DNA of 64,000 nucleotides from Macrostomum hystrix (GCA_950097015.1 CATNEN010000031.1:2170001-2234000), one strand, 5' to 3'; counted from the first letter of the stretch, positions 50,578-61,580 are shown. Notes: generated from the letters alone by a model not told the origin. A program made the numbers and translations.

Positions 50578-52125
50578 ATGGCTTCTAGCCCTTCAACTGC
50601 TCCGGCCGAGGACACCATGGTGCCTGAGGCCATACACGCTGCGGCGCCCGGGCTAGCTGGCCCCGCGACCGCCACAAATGCCGCGCTGCCCAACTCGCGC
50701 GATGACCGGGGCGCTAAGCGCTCCACCACCTCTGGAGCGGCAAAACGCCGTAGGCGCATGCTGGCCCACGGCACGTCGGCTCCATTGACCAAGGACCAGG
50801 CCCAGGCCAGAGGGGCCGAAGGGGCTCTGCCTAGGGCGGGGGCTGGGGCGGGGGGCCTTGTGCCTCCTGCCCAGGCTCCTGCACGGGGCGGAGCCCACGA
50901 CGCCCCGAGGCCAGGGTCGCGGGCCAAGGAGGGCCCGGCGCCCATCCGGACGGCTGCCCGGCCCGAAGGAGAAGCGGAGGCGGAGGGCCCTGTGCCCACC
51001 GCCGACGCAGATCCCGAGGGTGGGGACGCCACCGGACAGGGCCCGGGACCACAAGCTACCTACGCCGCCATCGCACGTAGGCAACCTGCCGTCATCATCA
51101 CCGGCAGAGACGGGAAAAGGCTGAGCAGCGAACAGCTCAGCGACATTTGCCGCAACATAGATGCTATGTTGTGGCAACTTCAACTGAAGGGCGAGCCCCT
51201 GGCGGTCGGCGCAAGCGCTACCAGGGAATCGTGCTTCGTCGTCTGGCCCGGCGATGCGGAATCGGGGCGGCGGCTCCTCGAGTTGCTGCCCACGCAGAGC
51301 TGGGCGGCTGGCCTCGAGTTCCTACGGGAGAACGAGCCACCAAAGACCAAGCGACACCGTATCTTCGTCCCGGCGAAAAGTGTCGTCACCAGCGCTGAGG
51401 ACCTCCGCAGGGGCCTCATCGCGATGAACCGGGAGCTGCCGACAGCGGGCCTGATCGTGCACCGCACGATCCTGCGCCCCGACGGCACCGGTTTCACCGC
51501 CATTCTGGGCCTGTCCGAGCAATGGACACGCCGCTACCCAGATGGCGCCAACATTTGCATTGGTCTGTGGAAGACCAAAATCTTCGCCTTCGAGGCGGAT
51601 AAAACCCGAGGTCAGACCGGGCCCACCACCGTACCGGCCAATGAAGGGTCCTCGGACCCCAAGGCTGGGACTGGGGGCAGGGCCCAGTCGTCCCGCCAAA
51701 AAAGGCCAGAGCGTGCCATCGCTGGCAGCTCTGAGCGTCGCCCCGCGCGTGTCACAAAGCGCCGGGGCCTTCTCCAGCGGGCCTCCGAGGTGGTGCGAAC
51801 CGCCAAGATGGCCCAGCTGCGCGCTGAGATGCGCGGTGGCCCAGCGGGGCAGGCGCCGCAACCAAGGGCTACGGGGGAGGCCTCAGAGGTGCCCAGCTCC
51901 ATCGAGCAGGGCCCTTCGAGCGCCCCTCCCACGGCCCAGGGAGCGGTGTCGGCTCCAGTTGAGGGCGACTCTGGGCCTGGGCTCGGGGCCGGGGGCGGGG
52001 ACTGGGCGGCTGACGCCGTCGAGTTCCCGTCTCCGGCTCGGGGCCTGGGCACGGAGGAGCCCATGGCTACCGACATCGACCCGGAGGAGGAGGACCGCCT
52101 TCTGGCTGGGTCCCCCTCCAAGTAG
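50578..52125 (+). CDS. LINE ORF1 protein, 515 aa
   Basis: Start taken at the first ATG (MASSPSTAP). The frame is open four codons further upstream only from a TTG. The first 160 residues are Ala/Pro/Gly-rich with a basic cluster (AAKRRRRM) that could be a nuclear signal. Next comes a globular region of about 170 residues starting near ATYAAIARRQPAV and ending near CIGLWKTKIFAF, which resembles by eye the DUF4780-type domain of invertebrate retroelement ORF1 proteins. The rest is a disordered Ala/Gly/Pro/Glu tail ending in an acidic patch (DPEEEDR). It lacks the CCHC zinc knuckles common in I- and Jockey-type ORF1. It presumably binds element RNA. ORF2 follows in the same frame after one TAG. 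Confidence 0.85.
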   Translation: MASSPSTAPAEDTMVPEAIHAAAPGLAGPATATNAALPNSRDDRGAKRSTTSGAAKRRRRMLAHGTSAPLTKDQAQARGAEGALPRAGAGAGGLVPPAQAPARGGAHDAPRPGSRAKEGPAPIRTAARPEGEAEAEGPVPTADADPEGGDATGQGPGPQATYAAIARRQPAVIITGRDGKRLSSEQLSDICRNIDAMLWQLQLKGEPLAVGASATRESCFVVWPGDAESGRRLLELLPTQSWAAGLEFLRENEPPKTKRHRIFVPAKSVVTSAEDLRRGLIAMNRELPTAGLIVHRTILRPDGTGFTAILGLSEQWTRRYPDGANICIGLWKTKIFAFEADKTRGQTGPTTVPANEGSSDPKAGTGGRAQSSRQKRPERAIAGSSERRPARVTKRRGLLQRASEVVRTAKMAQLRAEMRGGPAGQAPQPRATGEASEVPSSIEQGPSSAPPTAQGAVSAPVEGDSGPGLGAGGGDWAADAVEFPSPARGLGTEEPMATDIDPEEEDRLLAGSPSK

Positions 52126-52137
52126 ACCTCTGCCTGC

Positions 52138-55100
52138 ATGATGATCCCCGGAATATCATGTCTGCAAGTTAACACCCAGCACTGCGTGGCAGCATCAGTC
52201 AATCTGATGCGCACGACAGAGCGCATGATGCCGGGCCTTGTACTTGTGCAGGAGCCCTGGCTATCAAAGAACAAGCCAAGCAACATTCCTGCTGGCTATG
52301 ACTGCTTCTGCATGGCAGACTCTGTCCGCCCTAGATCACTGATCTATGCCGCAAAAGCCTTAAATGCGTGGATGAGACCCGATCTCTCTAACGGGGACAT
52401 CTGCGTCATCCAATCTGCACACATTGTGCCTAACAAGTTGACCCTCGTGGCATCCGCCTACCTGGCAGGCGACGCCCCCGTGGTTAGCGATACCCTCGTC
52501 GCCCTCTGTGAATTCGCCAGGGCACGAAACTTCGAGCTGCTCCTCGCGGGAGATGTAAACTCGCATCACACCCACTGGGGTAGCTCAAAAATCAATGACC
52601 GCGGCGAAGAGCTCCTGGCCTTCGTCAGCGGCACGCCTCTAAACTTCTGCAATGTGGGCAACACGCCCACTTTCGACAATGGGCGGTGGGCTGAGGTGCT
52701 TGACGTCACCCTGGCCTCACCCGGCATCCTCCCAAGGGTGCTGGGGTGGGAGGTGTGGGAGACCGAAAGCTCGCTCTCGGACCACCGTTTCATCCGTTTC
52801 AACATCGGCACCCCCGATAAGAAGCAAAAGCCTATTTGGAGGCGTAATGTCAGAAATACCGACTGGCCCGCGTTCAGCCAAAAGCTGCATGAGGGCCTTC
52901 GGGATTCTGACCCCTCCATGGCCATGGAAACCACGCAGGACCTGGATGGAGTGGCTGCCCTGCTGGGCGGCGCCATCACAGAGGCCTACGAAATGGCTTG
53001 CCCGCTCAAAGCCTACAAAGGCAAAAAATCGGCCCCCTGGTGGAACCCCGAGCTCGGAGTCCTAAGACGCCGAGCTAAGGCTCTCCAGAGGAAGCTGAAA
53101 ACCTCGCACGACCCTGATGACAAAGAGGCCTATACTCGCGCCATCCATGAGTTTAAGGGCCGGGTCAGAAGGGCAAAAGCGGACAAGTGGCGACAATACT
53201 GCGAAGGGCTTGAGGGCTCGCGGCCCACGGCCCGCGTGGTAAAGGCGCTCACCAACGACCGCTTCTCCAAGCTCTCATCGATTAAAAAGCCGGACGGCTC
53301 GATCACTGAGCGCCCGGAGGAAACGCTCGAGCTTATGCTAGGGCATTTCTTCCCGAGTGTACCGGCGCACTTCGGCCCAGACGACCACTCGCGTGGAGGT
53401 CAGGGCCTGGCTCAGTCACTCGTTACGAATGACCGCATCGTTCGCGCGGCTAAGTCATTCAATCCTTTTAAAGCACCTGGGCCAGATGGTATATATCCGG
53501 CCTTTCTGCATGAAGCGGTTAAAAATGGCCGCTTCCTCCATCTCCTCTGCAGACTTCTACGGGCCTGCATCGTGCTGGGCTACGTACCAGCGCGGTGGCA
53601 TGAAGCCCGGGTCGTCTTCATCCCGAAGCCCGCCAAAGGCGACTATCGCTCGGTCAAGTCTTATCGCCCGATAAGCTTGACTTCCACCTGCCTCAAGCTC
53701 ATGGAAAGACTGGTGCTCTGGCGCCTTCTTACTGTAGAGCTAGGGCGGGCCCCGCTCTCACCAAACCAGCACGCCTTTCGGGCGGGCCGGTCCACGGAGA
53801 GCGCCCTCCACTGCATTGTGGAGACTCTCGAGAAGGCAGTGCTGGGCAGCGGTTTTGCCCTGGCTGTTTTCCTTGATATTGAGGGGGCCTTCGATAACGT
53901 TATTTTCGAAGCCTTTGAGAAGGCCCTGGTTTCCAGGGCCACTCACCCCCACCTCGTCCGTTGGGTCATGTACATGATCCGGAATCGCCACGTGGTGGCC
54001 CACCTCGAAGGCAGGGTGCTCTCGGCACCTGTCCTAAAAGGAGGGCCCCAAGGCGGCGTCCTCACCCCACTGCTGTGGAATCTCGTCATGGATGAGCTGC
54101 TAAAAAGCACTCGGCCTGACCCAGTCCTGAAGGTGGGATATGCCGACGATGTGACCGCCATCTGCGCGGGCCCCTCGGCGGAAACCACCAGGGACCTCAT
54201 TCAGGGCTTTATCAACAGGGCGGTGCGCTGGGCGGACCAATGCGGGCTCCGACTCTCTGAGTCCAAGACCGTTGCGGTTATGTTTACCAGCAGGCTGCGC
54301 TGGACCATTGAGCCTCTGACTCTCTATGGCAAGAATATTGCCATGGAAAAGCAGGTCCGGTGCCTTGGTATCCTGCTAGACCATAGGCTTAACTGGACCC
54401 CGCACATTACCACAAAGGCCAAGAGGGCCCTGGCCATTCTGGCGCAAGTCAGGCGAGCCGTGGGCACCACTTGGGGGCTAACCCCCAAAAACCTTTGGTG
54501 GATTTACACGGCGATCATTAGACCGTCAGTCGCTTACGCTGGCCTCATCTGGGCCAGTGCCATGAGCATCCAGAAAAACCTGGAGGCGCTTTATAGGGTG
54601 CAGGGCAGAGCCTGTCGCATGACGCTGGGCGCCCCACCCTCCACTCCCTTTGAAGGCATGAACGCTTTCCTCAACGCTACACCCATTGACATTTTTGTTA
54701 AGGGGGAAGCGGCAAAGTCCACCCGTCGTCTCCTTGATGCGGGTGTATCCTTCCAGAATTCGCGAGCCTTCTCGAAGCGCTCCCTTCTGCCCCACTCTGA
54801 CCTCTGCCTGAAAACTCTGGGCGAGTGCGGAGGGCTCACCATCCTTTCGGACGGGGCCCCGGCCACTTTACTCCGGAGCCACAGGTACAAAGTCAGCATC
54901 TTCCCTCGTAATGAGGTAAAGGACTGCTGGGATGACCCCGCAGTCCACTGTTACACTGACGGCTCCCTGATGAACGGTAAATCGGGATTCGGGGTGTGCG
55001 TCGCCTCGGGTGGCGAGGTCCTCTGGACCCACTCCCAACACTGTGGCAAGAGCTCAAGCGTTTTCCAAAACGAAATGCTCGCCATCAGTTTCTGTGCGGC

Positions 55101-55842
55101 TGAGCTGCGCCAGAGGCAGCTGGCTGGTCGGAGGATCTTTTTTCACTCCGACAGTCAAGCAGCCCTCAAGGCCCTCAGTCGCTGCACCTCTCGCTCCAGA
55201 ACCACCTTGGACTGCAACACCCAGTTAAACGGTTTGGCGCAGTCTAACAAGGTGGAGCTGATGTGGATCCCTGGGCACGCCGGGCTCACAGGGAATGAGA
55301 TGGCGGACGAGCTTGCAAAGGCTGGAGCAGCCAGCTCCCTGATGGGCCCGGGCCCGGAATCCCCGATCCCCGCCTCCGTTGTCAACTCCAGCATCAACCA
55401 CTGGATGGAGACCCAGCACCGGAGGAGGTGGTCCAGCACCCTGAACTGTCGCCAGTCCAGGGCTGCGGTGCCAACCCCCTCTAGTAACCTGCATAAGGCC
55501 TTACTCAGGCTAAACCGCAGAGACCTGAGAGCAGTCACCATGGCCCTTTCGGGACATGGCTGCTTCACCAGACACCGCTACCTCCAAGGCCACGTGCCTG
55601 AGGAAACGTGTCCTTTCTGCTGCTCCGGCCGTGAAAACGCCGAGCATTTCATTTGCCACTGCCCGGCCTTCACCCGGGCTAGGCTAAAACACCTCGGGCC
55701 GGCACCGACTCTTGCCGAAGCCTGCTCGCCCGAGAACATCCCTCAGCTCGCCCACTTCCTCCGGGATACCGGCCGAGCTGATTTCTTCCCAGCCTATGGC
55801 GAGGAAGATCGCGCGGCGGAACCGACCGACGGACCACCCTGA
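52138..55842 (+). CDS. LINE ORF2 polyprotein: APE endonuclease, reverse transcriptase, RNase H, zinc finger; 1234 aa
   Basis: Residues 1-225: APE-like endonuclease with LVQEPW, AGDVNSHHTHWGS, DVTLAS and SDHRFI motifs. About 440-760: reverse transcriptase with [28 protein letters not shown] (about 578), [13 protein letters not shown] and catalytic YADD (about 667). About 935-1060: RNase H with TDGS, NEMLAI, SDSQAA, PGHAG and GNEMADELAK; all four acidic positions are present. About 1158-1180: a CCHC-like cluster beginning CPFCC. The protein would nick target DNA and copy its RNA there. The start ATG is 12 nt after the ORF1 stop and in the same frame; two adjacent ATGs occur. No frameshift or premature stop is seen. 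Confidence 0.95.
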   Translation: MMIPGISCLQVNTQHCVAASVNLMRTTERMMPGLVLVQEPWLSKNKPSNIPAGYDCFCMADSVRPRSLIYAAKALNAWMRPDLSNGDICVIQSAHIVPNKLTLVASAYLAGDAPVVSDTLVALCEFARARNFELLLAGDVNSHHTHWGSSKINDRGEELLAFVSGTPLNFCNVGNTPTFDNGRWAEVLDVTLASPGILPRVLGWEVWETESSLSDHRFIRFNIGTPDKKQKPIWRRNVRNTDWPAFSQKLHEGLRDSDPSMAMETTQDLDGVAALLGGAITEAYEMACPLKAYKGKKSAPWWNPELGVLRRRAKALQRKLKTSHDPDDKEAYTRAIHEFKGRVRRAKADKWRQYCEGLEGSRPTARVVKALTNDRFSKLSSIKKPDGSITERPEETLELMLGHFFPSVPAHFGPDDHSRGGQGLAQSLVTNDRIVRAAKSFNPFKAPGPDGIYPAFLHEAVKNGRFLHLLCRLLRACIVLGYVPARWHEARVVFIPKPAKGDYRSVKSYRPISLTSTCLKLMERLVLWRLLTVELGRAPLSPNQHAFRAGRSTESALHCIVETLEKAVLGSGFALAVFLDIEGAFDNVIFEAFEKALVSRATHPHLVRWVMYMIRNRHVVAHLEGRVLSAPVLKGGPQGGVLTPLLWNLVMDELLKSTRPDPVLKVGYADDVTAICAGPSAETTRDLIQGFINRAVRWADQCGLRLSESKTVAVMFTSRLRWTIEPLTLYGKNIAMEKQVRCLGILLDHRLNWTPHITTKAKRALAILAQVRRAVGTTWGLTPKNLWWIYTAIIRPSVAYAGLIWASAMSIQKNLEALYRVQGRACRMTLGAPPSTPFEGMNAFLNATPIDIFVKGEAAKSTRRLLDAGVSFQNSRAFSKRSLLPHSDLCLKTLGECGGLTILSDGAPATLLRSHRYKVSIFPRNEVKDCWDDPAVHCYTDGSLMNGKSGFGVCVASGGEVLWTHSQHCGKSSSVFQNEMLAISFCAAELRQRQLAGRRIFFHSDSQAALKALSRCTSRSRTTLDCNTQLNGLAQSNKVELMWIPGHAGLTGNEMADELAKAGAASSLMGPGPESPIPASVVNSSINHWMETQHRRRWSSTLNCRQSRAAVPTPSSNLHKALLRLNRRDLRAVTMALSGHGCFTRHRYLQGHVPEETCPFCCSGRENAEHFICHCPAFTRARLKHLGPAPTLAEACSPENIPQLAHFLRDTGRADFFPAYGEEDRAAEPTDGPP

Positions 55843-55961
55843 GCGGCACCGCCTCGCTGGAGGCCGTCTGGCTGCCAGGGGTTAGCGATATGGGCGGCAA
55901 CAGCCGCCTCCTCGCTGCGTCCGTCATGGAGGCCCCCTGCCGCTAAGTCAAGTAAGTCAAG

Positions 55962-56731
55962 TCCTAAAATCTATGTACATCCTCCTTAAGTCTATGTACA
56001 TCCTCCTTAAGTCTATGTAGATCCTCCTAAAATCTCTGAAGATTCTCCTAAACTCTATGTAGATTCTCCTAAAATCTCTATAGATTCTCCTAAAATCTCT
56101 ATAGATTCTCCTAAAATCACTATTGATTCTCCTAAAACTCTATAGATTCTCCTAAAATCTCTATAGATTCTTCTAAAATCTCTATAGATCCTCCTAAGAT
56201 CTCTATTGATTGTTCTAAAATCTCTATAGATTATCCTAAAATCTCTATAGATTCTCCTAAAATCTCTATAGATTATCCTAAAACTCTATAGATTCTCCTA
56301 AAATCTCTATAGATTCTTCTAAAATCTCTATAGAGTCTCCTAAAATCTCTATAGATTCTTCTAAAATCTTTATAGATTCTCCTAAAATCTCTATAGATTC
56401 TCCTAAAATCGATGTAGATTATCCTAAAATCTCTATAGATTCTCCTAAAATCGATGTAGATTTTCCTAAAGTCTTTATAGATTCTCCTAAAATCACTATC
56501 GATTTTCCTAAAATCTCTATAGATTCTCCTAAAACTCTATAGATTCTCCTAAAATCTCTATAGATTCTTCTAAAATCTCTATAGATCCTCCTAAGATCTC
56601 TATTGATTGTTCTAAAATCTCTATAGATTCTCCTAAAATCTCTATAGATTCTTCTAAAATCTCTATAGATTCTCCTAAAATCTCTATAGATTCTCCTAAA
56701 ATCTCTATAGATTCTCCTAAAATCTCCTAAA
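55962..56731. repeat. 21-bp minisatellite, right part
   Basis: About 37 units continuing the array at 49793-49909; the first ones after the LINE have diverged forms (CTATGTACATCCTCCTTAAGT). On the minus strand it gives a FRRIYRD peptide repeat that is not a gene. The LINE inserted in this array. Confidence 0.95.
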
Positions 56732-59100
56732 AATTGACTCGGGCAGAAATTCAAAGCGCGAGTTTTTCTAAATTTCCATGACCATATTTTGAAAGAAGGC
56801 AAAAAACAAAAGCAATTCAGAGTGCTCCAAATTAATTCGCGCTTCGCCCCCAAATCGCCGATTGCTTTGGTAGAAATAAAGCCTAGCTTTGATAGGCATA
56901 GGCAGAGAATATTATGGACCCAAGCGGTCCGTTCGGAGCGGCAACTGATAAGTGCATTTCGCTCGAACCCACACAAAGCACCGCGACCTGATCCCACACA
57001 CACGCACACGCACACACACACAGCTGTGTTTGCAATCGTTACCCGAGTTGCAGGCCCCACAAATTCGCCTTTTTATGGGCCTACGCGAGTGGGGTTTGTA
57101 CAGCCAGCTAGGGCCAACAAGCACTGCGACAGGCCGTATGATAATGCCCAGCTATAGCTCTACTGAGTTGTTGAAACACACGCCAACAATCAGTGCTGGG
57201 CACACCTTCCTTGGTTTCTCCCGAGCACAGGTAATCGAATATAGTTTAAGTACTTTTCTCGTCTGGCCTGCATGGCTGTCCCTCATCTTTTAGGCCGATT
57301 TTCTAGCCGATAATCCCGAATGCGAGCAAGGCAAGCCGGATTAGCTCAGAAATTATCGGCTTAACGTTGGGGATCGTGCGAATACCCTGCACCTGAGTTG
57401 AGCTGGGCCAAAGGACTCAGAATGGCAGGTAAGGGTGAGGGAGAAACAAACAAATAATTCAGACTGAAATCCAGATTGCATCTGAGCAGTCAATTAGCCG
57501 CAGGTTAGCTTGGACACGAATTCTGATATATGCTCCATTAGATGGGGGTGAGTGGCAGAGTTGTTAACAGTAGAAAGCCTGAATTTCTCACGACGTCAGC
57601 AACGTCGAGATATTCAGCGATACTATTGTCGAAGACACTGGCGACAAGGACAACTCTGTATGAACCTTCAGGGCAAATTCATAGTGGTTCAATAATAGCA
57701 AAAATATACTTATAACCATGAATTACAACCAGCAATAATTCCCAAAATGGTTTCATGATGACATAATATTGGTAGTTTTTGCCACAAGATACCCTGACGA
57801 GAGAATCTTTGAATATATCGACGATGCCGATGTTTTGTGATTCTGTAAGTTGTTTCACCGGATAGAGCGTATACTGACGCGTCTGCCTCTCGCACCTTGA
57901 GCTCGATTCCGCTGCCAGGCCACATTCATTTGGGGCGCAGCTACGGAAAGACGGCTACACGGCTTTTGCCGTGTCATTTAAGCCCTTGAGGACCATCTCC
58001 ATGGCACAGTGAGAGTGTACTCTGCCTGACGATGAGAAAGTCAGGACAGATGTGCACACCTCTGTGCGTGTGTGCTCAGGAGTCAGCGGAATGGGCAGAA
58101 TTGCCTCCTCGCTGGTTGCGGGTCTACTGTCACGAAAAAATGATGTGCCATGGCCCGCAGCTCCACCGAAAATATATTTTTTATAATTATGCATTAGATT
58201 GCTTCGAAACACAGTGTTCGAGCTTTTACATGGCTGAGCTCTCAAACCAGAGCTCACAAAAACACACAAACTAAGGAAACAATATCAATGGTCACAGCAC
58301 AGCTGCTGGGTCAAATATCCGGCCAGGAAACTACCGTGATGAAGCCTGGATGTCCAGCAGACACGCCAGTCTGCTCAAGTCTGCTTGTTCTATTATTTAC
58401 GAATATTTCTGGTCGGCCGTTGAAATTAGCCGCTTAGGTAAATTGCTAGAGGCAGGAAATAAATGTGATGTCGGAGAGTGTTTGCGAGAGACGCGACTCG
58501 CCTTGCTGATGACAGTGAAGTGACACACACACACGCACACACATACAACAGTGAGACTCTGTGAACAAACACCACATCTTTCAGTTCAAATATTGATTTG
58601 ACACCTCTGTTACCTGTTATGGCCCCGCCTAGACTATACTGCCTGACATGTCAAGCAGGTCCTTGCAATTTGTCTTTGCAAAATTAATTTTTCTGTCCTA
58701 TTAATACAGTATTCTCATGTTCCACTGGCCTGGAGACACAAGTCAAGAATTTGACTTGGGACGTGTGAGGCAGGGGCAATAAGACAGTGCTCATTATTTA
58801 CTCAGGCCTATCTCACAACTCAGTTGTTGCAGATCCAACACACGCCATCAAATATCCAACCTGCCGCACTGAACTTGTCCCAGAAAGGTAGGAAGGAAAA
58901 CTTTTCAATAAAAGTGGAAATACATAAAAGCAGAATTAGCAGCTATTGTTGCAGCTTTTTTTAATGAATTTTAGCCTATGGTTACCAACTGGGATAAATT
59001 TAATTATGCTAATTAAACTCAATACTTACAAAAAAATTACTTCTTTATCAACTGCATCCATAACGGAATCTATTTGCGGCTTATTTTTCCGCGTGTTAGA
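56732..59100. other. Intergenic DNA with CA repeats and a SINE
   Basis: Contains (CA)-rich microsatellites at about 56996-57022 and 58524-58545 and the interrupted SINE-A. Open frames around 56789-57293 overlap the CA repeat and look random. Confidence 0.45.
57541..58170 (+). mobile_element. SINE-A, interrupted or composite
   Basis: A SINE-A head start (GGGGTGAGTGGCAGAG, 57545-57560) is separated by about 310 bp from a second head remnant (GATAGAGCGTATACTGACGC) and a full body (57870-58170) with CTGCCTGACGATGAGAAAGT and CAGAATTGCCTCCTCGCTGG. Either a later insertion split the SINE, or two partial copies lie together. Confidence 0.7.
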
Positions 59101-59106
59101 CTAGCT

Positions 59107-61112
59107 ATCCACTCTTTTACTTCATCCATGGGATAGATTAGCAATCCGTTCTGTTCCTTCATCCATGGGATAGATTAGCAATCCATTCTGTTACTTCCTC
59201 CATGGGATAGATTAGCAATCCATTCTGTTACTTCCTCCATGGGATAGATTAGCAATCCATTCTGTTCCTTCATCCATGGGATAGATTAGCAATCCATTCT
59301 GTTACTTCCTCCATGGGATAGATTAGCAATCCGTTCTGTTCCTTTATCCATGGGATAGATAAGCAATCCATTCTATTCCTTCATCCATGGGATAGATTAG
59401 CAATCCATTCTGTTCCTTTATCCATGGGATAGATTAGCAATCCGTTCTGTTCCTTCATCCATGGGATAGATTAGCAATCCATTCTATTCCTTCATCCATG
59501 GGATATATTAGCAATCCATTCTATTCCTTCATCCATGGGATAGAGTAGCAATCCGTTCTGTTCCTTCATCCATGGGATAGATTAGCAATCCATTCTATTC
59601 CTTCATCCATGGGATAGATTAGCAATCCATTCTATTCCTTCATCCATGGAATAGATTAGCAATCCGTTCTGTTCCTTCATTCATGGGATAGATTAGCAAT
59701 CCATTCTGTTACTTCCTCCATGGGATAGATTAGCAATCCGTTCTGTTCCTTTATCCATAGGATAGATTAGCAATCCATTCTATTCCTTCATCCATTGGAT
59801 AGATTAGCAATCCATTCTGTTCCTTTATCCATGGGATAGATTAGCAATCCATTCTATTCCTTCATCCATTGGATAGATTAGCAGTCCATTCTGTTCCTTC
59901 ATTCATGGGATAGATTAGCAATCCATTCTATTCCTTCATCCATCGGATAGATTAGCAATCCATTCTATTCCTCCATCCATTAGATAGATTAGCAATCCAT
60001 TCTATTCCTTCATCCATGGGATAGATTAGCAATCCGTTCTGTTTCTTTATCCATGGGATAGATTAGCAATCCATTCTATTCCTTCATCCATGGGATAGAT
60101 TAGCAATCCATTCTATTCCTTCATCCATGGGATAGATTAGCAATCCGTTCTATTCCTTCATCCATGGGATAGATTAGCAATCCATTCTATTCCTTCATCC
60201 ATGGGATAGATTAGCAATCCATTCTATTCCTCCATCCATTAGATAGATTAGCAATCCATTCTATTCCTTCATCCATGGGATAGATTAGCAATCCGTTCTG
60301 TTCCTTTATCCATGGGATAGATTAGCAATCCATTCTATTCCTTCATCCATGGGATAGATTAGCAATCCATTCTATTCCTTCATCCATGGGATAGATTAGC
60401 AATCCATTCTATTCCTCCATCCATTAGATAGAGTAGCAATCCATTCTATTCCTTCATCCATGGGATAGATTAGCAATCCGTTCTGTTCCTTTATCCATGG
60501 GATAGATTAGCAATCCATTCTATTCCTTCATCCATGGGATAGATTAGCAATCCATTCTATTCCTTCATCCATGGGATAGATTAGCAATCCGTTCTATTCC
60601 TTCATCCATGGGATAGATTAGCAATCCATTCTATTCCTTCATCCATGGGATAGATTAGCAATCCATTCTATTCCTCCATCCATTAGATAGATTAGCAATC
60701 CATTCTATTCCTTCATCCATGGGATAGATTAGCAATCCATTCTATTCCTCCATCCATTAGATAGATTAGCAATCCATTCTATTCCTTCATCCATGGGATA
60801 GATTAGCAATCCGTTCTGTTCCTTTATCCATGGGATAGATTAGCAATCCATTCTATTCCTTCATCCATGGGATAGATTAGCAATCCATTCTATTCCTTCA
60901 TCCATGGGATAGATTAGCAATCCATTCTATTCCTCCATCCATTAGATAGAGTAGCAATCCATTCTATTCCTTCATCCATGGGATAGATTAGCAATCCGTT
61001 CTGTTCCTTTATCCATGGGATAGATTAGCAATCCATTCTATTCCTTCATCCATGGGATAGATTAGCAATCCATTCTATTCCTTCATCCATGGGATAGATT
61101 AGCAATCCATTT
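59107..61112. repeat. 37-bp minisatellite, large block
   Basis: About 54 copies of a 37-bp unit containing ATGGGATAGATTAGCAATCC. Point variants (CCGTTC/CCATTC, TTACTTCC/TTCCTTC, ATTAGAT) recur in order. A rare GAGTAG variant at 60431 recurs at 60949, exactly 518 bp (14 units) later with identical neighbours, which shows a higher-order duplication. The block abuts the minus-strand poly(A) signal of the Gln-rich gene. Confidence 0.97.
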
Positions 61113-61114
61113 AG

Positions 61115-61120
61115 TTTATT
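61115..61120 (-). terminator. Possible poly(A) signal of the Gln-rich protein gene
   Basis: TTTATT on the plus strand is AATAAA on the minus strand, about 460 bp after the stop codon and directly next to the edge of the 37-bp array. Confidence 0.35.
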
Positions 61121-61580
61121 GTTTTTAATTAAAAAGAAAAATGTATATATTTTACTAAAACTGTACTTTATGAAACTGAGGGGGCAGAAAAGAAATTAGC
61201 AGAAGAAGCATTCTGCATACTACTACTAGTAGCTGATATGATAATTAACAAATCATCGATAATGTATTTTCATTGTTTCATTGGTAGCACGGTGGCATTC
61301 ATAGTTTTAAAATTCGATACATAAAAATGTGTTATCCTTTGTTACAATATTTTAACTGACTAAATAAAAGTACATTATCTGGTTAAAGTTAAAAAACTTT
61401 CTCATCATTATTTAATTTGTTATTCGAGTTAAAAAACGCGATTCTGATCAAGTAAAACCTGGTTCAAATCTCTACTTTTTTAGCTGGGTAAGCAGATGTA
61501 CATTTGAGCTTTGCAGTGCAGTCCGAGTTGCTATGATGATCAAATTTGAAGGCTCAGTAAACTTCCAGCTGCAGTATGCA

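Larger units (their letters stand above)
49910..55961 (+). mobile_element. Full-length two-ORF non-LTR retrotransposon (LINE), 6052 bp, APE endonuclease, RT and RNase H
   Basis: Complete insertion bounded by the 14-bp direct repeat TCCTAAAATCTATG (49896-49909 and 55962-55975). It has a 5' untranslated region of about 670 bp containing two copies of a 96-bp-spaced segment, ORF1 (50578-52125), ORF2 (52138-55842) and a 3' end finishing in two TAAGTCAAG units instead of poly(A). Domain content (APE-like endonuclease, RT, RNase H, C-terminal CCHC-like finger) fits the I/R1/LOA part of the non-LTR tree; the exact clade is not settled by eye. Both ORFs are intact, so the copy looks young and possibly competent. 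Two truncated relatives occur at 2247-4370 and 33512-34134. Confidence 0.95.
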
